Assembly: GCA_910587375.1 (NCBI GenBank)
Contig: CAJULR010000001.1
Span: 1-11,975 of the forward strand
Direction: 5' to 3'
Source: Candidatus Gastranaerophilales bacterium
GTDB taxonomy: Bacteria; Cyanobacteriota; Vampirovibrionia; Gastranaerophilales; Gastranaerophilaceae
DNA: 11,975 nucleotides
Every line of letters begins with the position of its first letter. The first letter of the stretch is position 1. The position numbers and the translations under genes were made by a program. Below are positions 7,970 through 11,975 of this stretch, one piece after another. The notes under the pieces were generated by a model. It saw only the letters and a list, made by a program, of their open reading frames with translations, did not search any database and had not been told where the DNA came from.

Positions 7970-8266
7970 AAGCGAAAAAGAAATAAAACAGACAAGCTCT
8001 GCGACAACAAGTCAGGTTACGGCGCCATACAGTGCTCAAATAAGGGCAGCGGCTGCCCGGGCGCAGCAAGTGGTACTGCCAATGCTAATAACTGCTACCC
8101 GAACGAAATATGGTCAGGCACTCCAAGTAGCAGCAACTATTACAGAGGCAACCTGAATAGTGGTACTTTCACAGTCAATACAGGTACTGTTACATACGCC
8201 CGTGGTGTGCGCTGTGTCCTGGATTTGAAAATACAGACAAAATCCATAAAAAACCCGATTAAATAA
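7970..8266 (+). pseudogene. Cassette A: start-less C-terminal domain fragment
   Basis: This is an open frame of 98 codons with no ATG and no ribosome site, running from a TGA at 7967-7969 to TAA at 8264-8266. The translation carries the cassette pattern LCD, SGYGAIQC, SGCPG, NCYPN, IWSGT, YYRGNLNSGTF, ARGVRCVLDLK, then a 12-residue lysine-rich tail. Five cysteines are present, one per block. The family is not firmly recognised. The WSGT...VRC end resembles FISUMP/DUF1566-type C-terminal domains (FSVRCVxD), and a truncated pilin-like surface protein is also possible. The frame is intact and codon-like, so it looks like a preserved fragment of a larger gene held elsewhere. Confidence 0.6.
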
Positions 8267-8269
8267 AAT

Positions 8270-8297
8270 TTGCCATAAATTTTTAAAGATGTAAAAT
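8270..8297 (+). promoter_or_regulatory. Possible bioD promoter
   Basis: TTGCCA (8270-8275), a 16-nt spacer and TAAAAT (8292-8297) precede bioD. The -10 overlaps an AAAGAT/ATCTTT stem followed by Ts (8285-8303), which could alternatively be a weak terminator for cassette A. The GGAG ribosome site (8304-8307) lies where transcription would begin, so the promoter reading is uncertain. Confidence 0.35.
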
Positions 8298-8316
8298 CTT
8301 TTTGGAGATTTGATAT

Positions 8317-9012
8317 ATGAACGTTTTTATAACAGCAACAGACACAGATGTCGGAAAAACCTATGTTTCAAGAGGAATTGTTAAAGAACTAGTTAAAAGA
8401 GGCAAAAAAACAGGCTACTTTAAACCCTTGCAAAGCGGAATCATCCCAAATATTTTGTCTGACGCAGACAATGTGGTGTCAGGAATTCAAAATCCGGCTT
8501 TTGAAAACCGGCCAGGAAATTTGACTGTGAAAAATTCTTATATCACAAAAACCCCTTGCACCCCTTCAATTTCCGCCGCAATTGACGGCGTCAAAATAAG
8601 TCTTGAAAAAATTAAAGACGATTATAAAGAACTTGAAAAAACCTGTGAAAACATTGTGGCTGAAGGCTCTGGCGGATTGTTCGTCCCCGCAAACGAAGAA
8701 TATTTAATGTCCGATATTATAAAAATGCTAAATTTGCCCGCAATTGTTGTTGCAAGACCAGATTTAGGCACAATTAACCACACGCTTTTAACTCTTAAAG
8801 CCTTAAATGATTTAGAGATTGAAATTTTAGGGGTTGTGATTTCAAATTACCCCAAAAGCACGGCTTACCCGGCCATCACAACAGCGCCCCAATTAATTGA
8901 AAAATTTAGCGGAAAACTTGGCGGGAAACTGAGCGGAGGCGTGAAAATTCTTGATATTATTAAACATGGCGAAGAAGATTTTTCAAAAATTGTTGATATA
9001 ATTGAATCTTAA
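8317..9012 (+). CDS. bioD: Dethiobiotin synthetase
   Basis: BioD closes the ureido ring of 7,8-diaminopelargonic acid with CO2 and ATP, giving dethiobiotin, the penultimate step of biotin synthesis in the cytoplasm. The 231-residue product has the family P-loop TDTDVGKTYVS (K14), where the usual GTDT reads ATDT. It also has YFKPLQSG with K36, the substrate-side TPSISAAI in place of the common SPHxAA, EGSGGLFVP, and the nucleotide-side VISNYP. The length is normal and the reading frame clean. GGAG lies 9 nt before the ATG. No bioA, bioB or bioF is adjacent. The gene sits between homologous cassette fragments on both sides, so it may have been inserted there or be excisable. Confidence 0.93.
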   Translation: MNVFITATDTDVGKTYVSRGIVKELVKRGKKTGYFKPLQSGIIPNILSDADNVVSGIQNPAFENRPGNLTVKNSYITKTPCTPSISAAIDGVKISLEKIKDDYKELEKTCENIVAEGSGGLFVPANEEYLMSDIIKMLNLPAIVVARPDLGTINHTLLTLKALNDLEIEILGVVISNYPKSTAYPAITTAPQLIEKFSGKLGGKLSGGVKILDIIKHGEEDFSKIVDIIES

Positions 9013-9081
9013 TACATTTTCTTAATATAATTGCCACAGTTTAAGGTTTTTCGATATTATTAATTTATGAAACACCCTTAA

Positions 9082-9250
9082 GAGTGCCAAGGCTTACGGG
9101 TTTTGGCAGATAAAGGATTCAAATCGTCATTACAGGGCCGCTAAAACAAAATTTTTGCGGTTCATGACCGTAAAAAACGGTTACCGCCCGAATAAAGTTT
9201 ATGTTATCGGGTCAAATTACCTGTTATATTTTGACACAGTCGCACATTGA
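9082..9250 (+). repeat. Upstream non-coding module, copy B
   Basis: This is the partner of 7794-7957 and lies in direct orientation on the other side of bioD. One frame stays open for about 60 codons (to TGA at 9248-9250), but copy A has stops there, so coding is not supported. Nested inverted repeats occur at 9158-9186, including ACCGT-AAAAA-ACGGT (9167-9181). It leads directly into cassette B. Confidence 0.6.
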
Positions 9251-9462
9251 AAAACGCAAAACGCCTTACAGTGCCAGCGTTTGAGCAGCGGCTGCCCGGG
9301 CTCCTACGGCAGCGGCAACTGCTACCCGAACTATGTATGGTCAGGCACGGTTTACAGCGGCACAAATTACTATAACCGTTATTTGCAGAATGGCACTTTC
9401 AATAATAACTGGAATGACCATACCTTCGCTTTTGGTGTGCGCTGTGTCCTGGATTTGAATGC
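9251..9462 (+). pseudogene. Cassette B: start-less C-terminal domain fragment
   Basis: This in-frame fragment follows the TGA at 9248-9250. It reads through LQC, SSGCPG, GNCYPN, VWSGT, a Tyr/Asn-rich variable part and FGVRCVLDLN. The LCD/SGYG block present in A and D is missing or replaced. A TTG at 9281 could be mistaken for a start, but it lies inside the domain. The frame runs on past the domain into an inserted repeat and ends at TGA 9602-9604. The variable segment between WSGT and VRC differs strongly from the other copies, with NNNW and DHTF. Confidence 0.6.
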
Positions 9463-9484
9463 AACACGCTTACGGATGAACAGC

Positions 9485-9534
9485 CGTCATTACGAGGGAA
9501 GCGACAGCGACGAAGCAATCCAGGAAAATTCCTG
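9485..9534. repeat. Dispersed-type repeat (RHxE...SDEAIQ signature) between cassettes B and C
   Basis: CGTCATTACGAGGGAAG and CGACGAAGCAATCCAGG translate as RHYEG and SDEAIQ. This matches, from memory, a short repeat scattered through many bacterial genomes and often mis-called as RHCE...DEAIQ peptides. It ends in the inverted repeat CAGGAA-AA-TTCCTG (9521-9534). It replaces the 5' half of cassette C and puts C out of frame with B. Confidence 0.55.
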
Positions 9535-9681
9535 CAGACCAACTGCATCCCGAACGTCGTATGGTCAGGCACAGGAAGCGGCAGTTACGACGACCACAAT
9601 TTGAATAGCGGCGTATTCAAAAGCGAGTCAGCCCAGAGTGCCACTTATGCTCAGTCTGTGCGCTGTGTCCTGGATTTGAAA
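9535..9681 (+). pseudogene. Cassette C: 5'-truncated fragment
   Basis: Only the second half of the domain remains, in the third reading register relative to B: TNCIPN, VVWSGT, GSYDDHNLNSGVF, then SVRCVLDLK. The first three Cys blocks (LCD, AIQC, SGCPG) are gone, replaced by the repeat at 9485-9534. Its end fuses in frame to cassette D without a stop, so one long frame covers C and D to 9936. Confidence 0.6.
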
Positions 9682-9936
9682 TACAGACAGCTCTGTGACA
9701 GAGAGTCAGGTTACGGCGCCATACAGTGCAAGTACACGACAAGCGGCTGCCCGGGCTCCAACAATAACTACTGCTACCCGAGTATCATATGGTCAGGTAC
9801 GCTCAACAGCGGCACAAGCTATTATAGAGGCAACTTGAATAGCGGCACCTTTAGTGCTACCGGAACTAATGATGTCACCAACGCCCGTGGTGTGCGCTGT
9901 GTCCTGGATTTGATTTTTTTTTACAACAGAAAATAA
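9682..9936 (+). pseudogene. Cassette D: near-complete domain fused behind cassette C
   Basis: This is the most complete copy: RQLCDRESGYGAIQC, TTSGCPG, NNNYCYPS, IIWSGTLNSGTSYY, GNLNSGTF, NARGVRCVLDL, then a short tail FFYNRK and TAA (9934-9936). It shares more than 28 identical bases with cassette A around the VRCVLDL block, and long stretches with cassette E around WSGTLNSGTSYY. That mosaic pattern suggests recombination among copies. It has no own start codon. Confidence 0.6.
9892..9913 (+). repeat. Invariant 22-mer ending every cassette (cassette D copy)
   Basis: The 22 bases GTGCGCTGTGTCCTGGATTTGA encode VRCVLDL plus one base. They recur without a mismatch at 8207-8228, 9437-9458, 9658-9679, 9892-9913 and 10186-10207. 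Identity extends through third codon positions, in contrast to the diverged DNA just upstream. The 15-mer AGCGGCTGCCCGGGC is likewise identical at 8048, 9287, 9742 and 10036. Confidence 0.85.
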
Positions 9937-10230
9937 CAAATCCGCGTACATCACTGCGACAAAACGCAAAACAGGTGCGGACAGCTCTGTGACGATAGTT
10001 CAGGTAAGGGCGCCTTGCGGTGCGACTGGAATACTAGCGGCTGCCCGGGCGCAAGCGGTAACAACTGCTACCCGTACATCGTATGGTCAGGCACGCTCAA
10101 TAGCGGCACAAGCTATTATAACCACTACCTTGGCAGCGGTACATTCAACAATAACGGTAGCAATAGCTATACCAACGCCTTTACTGTGCGCTGTGTCCTG
10201 GATTTGAAAAAATTCAGCAATAAAAACTAA
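9937..10230 (+). pseudogene. Cassette E: start-less C-terminal domain fragment
   Basis: Cassette E continues in the same frame immediately after the cassette D stop: GQLCDDSSGKGALRC, NTSGCPG, NNCYPY, IVWSGTLNSGTSYY, LGSGTF, an Asn/Ser-rich variable part, FTVRCVLDLKK, and TAA at 10228-10230. The only start-like codon is a TTG inside the domain (10015). It carries an extra Cys before LCD. Its stop codon overlaps the stop of the convergent PBP gene. Confidence 0.6.
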
Positions 10231-11975
10231 TTTTCATTAGGTAAAGGGACATCAACCGAACCAACCGAGGGCGTGGGCGCCGTATTTGCCGCAGGCACCG
10301 GCGGCTGCTCGGCATTAAAAGGCTTGTTTGCAGGGCCGTTTGGAACACTTGGCTGCATTACCTTGTCCTTATCCTTGTCTTTGTCCTTATCTCTATCTTT
10401 TTGACGTCTTTTTTCTTTTTTATCAGAGTCATCCCCGTTTTGGTCTTTGTCTGATACGGAAGAATTTTCCCCAGGCAAGGGTACGTCCATATTTTCATCA
10501 ATTTTTATATCGTCATCATCTTCCATTTTTTCTGTGGGCTCATCCAAAATTACAGCCTCAGCACCGCTTGTGTTAGGCCTTGGATAATCAAACACAGAAT
10601 TTGGATAATTCTTAAGTGCAACTTTCATATAGTCTGCCCAAACTTGTGCAGGCATTAAACCACCTGTAATTCCAGGCAATTTTGAATTGTTGTCATTTCC
10701 AAGCCAAACCCCAGCAACAATATCAGGCGTATATCCGACAAACCAAGCGTCCCTGTAATCATCCGTGGTGCCTGTTTTTCCGGCAACTGCCCTTCCTATA
10801 TTTGCAGCACGCCCCGTACCCACTTCAACTACTTTTTGAAGCATATAGGTCATTCCGGCCGCCGTATCATAGCTTATAACCTTAACATTCTTTGGCCCGG
10901 GGTTTTCATAAATTACAACCCCACGGGAATTTTCAACCCTTTCAACCGCATAAGGACGAACCCTGAAGCCGCCATTTGCAAAGGCACCGTATGCTATTAC
11001 CATATCATATAATTTTACGCCGTTTGAACCGAGCGCAATTGTCATATCAGATTGAAGATGTGTTGTTATGCCCATCTCTCTTGCAGTTGCAATAACGTTT
11101 GGCACGCCGACTTTTTCAATCATTTTAACAGCAACAACGTTTGACGACACAGCTAGCGCTTGCCATACGGGCATTTTGCCTCTATACTTCCCGCCATAGT
11201 TCCTTGGAGCCCATCTGCCAAAAGAAACAGGAGCGTCATTAACAATATCGTTAACCTTTACGCCCTGCTGAAGCGCTGTTGCATATACAAAAGGCTTAAA
11301 AGAAGACCCCGGGGGCCTTACAGCATTTAAGATTCTGTCATATTGGCTTTTTTCATAGTTTTTCCCGCCAACATAGGCATAAATTTTTCCCGTTGTAGGG
11401 GAAAACGAAAAAAGAGCCATTTGGGTTTTGTCGCCTGTTAATTTTGCAGCATTCAAACGATTGTTTATAGCATTATCTGCTGCTTCCTGGGATTTATAAT
11501 CAAGTGTTGTATAAATTTTTAAACCGCCCTGGGAAATATCTTCCTCGCGAAAACCGATATATTCAAGCTCCCTTAAGACAAAGTCAATAAAATATGGGGC
11601 TTTATTAAAAGAATAGATTTTCGATTTATTATTCAGGTGCAGCTCTTCATCTTTAGCCTTTTCGTACTGTTCTTTTGTGATGTAGCCTGTTTTATAAAGC
11701 CTTCTTAGAACCTGATTTCTTCTCTGTACAGACATTTCAGGGTTTTGAAGAGGCGAATAAACGCTTGGCGCCTGTGGAAGCCCTGCAATCAAAGCGGCTT
11801 CGGCCAAAGTTAATTCATTTAAGTTTTTATTAAAATATGTTTTTGAGGCAGATAGAACACCATACGTACCCGACCCTAAATAAACAGAATTCAAGTACAT
11901 CTCCAGGATTTCATCTTTTGAAATCGTTTTTTCTATTCTGTGTGCGATGATTAATTCTTTAATTTTTCTATCAAA
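10227..11975 (-). CDS. Class A penicillin-binding protein (PBP1A type), 5' end beyond window
   Basis: This is a bifunctional peptidoglycan glycosyltransferase and DD-transpeptidase of the inner membrane. The visible 582 residues start within the GT51 domain: KDEILEMYLNSVYLGSG and LTLAEAALIAGLPQAP are its last conserved blocks. The transpeptidase motifs follow: SSFK (catalytic Ser; codons near 11298-11309), SSN in SSNVVAV, and KTGTT (near 10766-10785). The signal anchor and early GT51 motifs lie off the right edge; the frame is open to base 11975, so the internal ATG at 11900 is not the start. The last ~110 residues are a low-complexity tail with an acidic run, a (DK)n repeat, a Pro/Ala-rich part and two DVPLPxEN motifs. 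The stop TAG overlaps the cassette E stop. Confidence 0.93.
   Translation of the reverse strand, partial: FDRKIKELIIAHRIEKTISKDEILEMYLNSVYLGSGTYGVLSASKTYFNKNLNELTLAEAALIAGLPQAPSVYSPLQNPEMSVQRRNQVLRRLYKTGYITKEQYEKAKDEELHLNNKSKIYSFNKAPYFIDFVLRELEYIGFREEDISQGGLKIYTTLDYKSQEAADNAINNRLNAAKLTGDKTQMALFSFSPTTGKIYAYVGGKNYEKSQYDRILNAVRPPGSSFKPFVYATALQQGVKVNDIVNDAPVSFGRWAPRNYGGKYRGKMPVWQALAVSSNVVAVKMIEKVGVPNVIATAREMGITTHLQSDMTIALGSNGVKLYDMVIAYGAFANGGFRVRPYAVERVENSRGVVIYENPGPKNVKVISYDTAAGMTYMLQKVVEVGTGRAANIGRAVAGKTGTTDDYRDAWFVGYTPDIVAGVWLGNDNNSKLPGITGGLMPAQVWADYMKVALKNYPNSVFDYPRPNTSGAEAVILDEPTEKMEDDDDIKIDENMDVPLPGENSSVSDKDQNGDDSDKKEKRRQKDRDKDKDKDKDKVMQPSVPNGPANKPFNAEQPPVPAANTAPTPSVGSVDVPLPNEN

Larger units (their letters stand above)
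7726..8316. other. Intergenic stretch holding module A and cassette A
   Basis: Between the GspE-like gene and bioD there is no complete gene. It contains about 70 bp of unremarkable spacer, the non-coding repeat module (7794-7957), cassette A (7970-8266) and a short bioD leader. No intrinsic terminator is seen after the operon ending at 7725. Confidence 0.6.

Noticed and set aside
9281..9936. Cassettes B and C-D as complete genes starting at TTG 9281 and TTG 9601
   Set aside because: Both TTGs lie inside the conserved domain with homologous in-frame sequence upstream and no ribosome site, so they are not credible starts.
9989..10207. A 72-codon frame rich in Ala/Thr overlapping cassette E
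   Set aside because: It is an out-of-register reading of the cassette. The Cys-containing frame with VRCVLDL is the one shared by all five copies.
8048..10207. CRISPR-like reading of the recurring 22-mer and 15-mer
   Set aside because: Spacing is irregular (221 to 1230 nt between 22-mers), the repeats lie in coding-like frames and no cas gene is present.

Overview
The window is AT-rich, single-copy bacterial chromosome with compact housekeeping genes. The gene set (ispE, rsmA, a plant/cyanobacterial-type gshA, a lone bioD, a class A PBP, a divergent type IV pilus/type II secretion ATPase) indicates a diderm-like, probably host- or gut-associated uncultured bacterium. Melainabacteria/Gastranaerophilales or Elusimicrobiota are reasonable guesses, but no marker here settles it.

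Layout. Positions 1-421 hold no gene. They contain two near-identical sigma70-type promoters on the minus strand that fire out of the left edge. Positions 422-2263 (minus) are a tight rsmA-ispE pair. Divergent from it is gshA (2373-3716), then a plus-strand operon (3850-7725): a hybrid sensor kinase, a single-domain response regulator and a GspE/PilB-like protein that has lost most catalytic signatures of its family.

Positions 7726-10230 are the accessory part. A complete bioD (8317-9012) sits between fragments of one repeated coding module. Five copies (A, B, C, D, E) of a ~85-95-codon, Cys/Gly/Asn/Tyr-rich C-terminal domain ending in VRCVLDL lie on the plus strand. They have no start codon or ribosome site and no N-terminal part. 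They share perfectly conserved DNA blocks (a 22-mer in all five, a 15-mer in four) separated by segments variable in sequence and length. One frameshift, one in-frame stop and one inserted dispersed repeat break the reading frame. The region is visibly richer in G+C than its surroundings. The organisation resembles silent (donor) cassette loci such as Neisseria pilS, while the domain end resembles FISUMP/DUF1566-type C-terminal domains. Copies A and B also share a ~165-nt non-coding upstream module, so bioD is bracketed by long direct repeats.

The right end (10227-11975, minus) is a class A penicillin-binding protein cut by the window edge. Its stop codon overlaps that of cassette E.

Working together: the sensor kinase, regulator and pseudo-ATPase look like a signalling unit attached to a surface-fibre or secretion machine. 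The cassette region a few hundred bases downstream could be a reservoir of variant surface-protein ends. That link is inference from proximity only.
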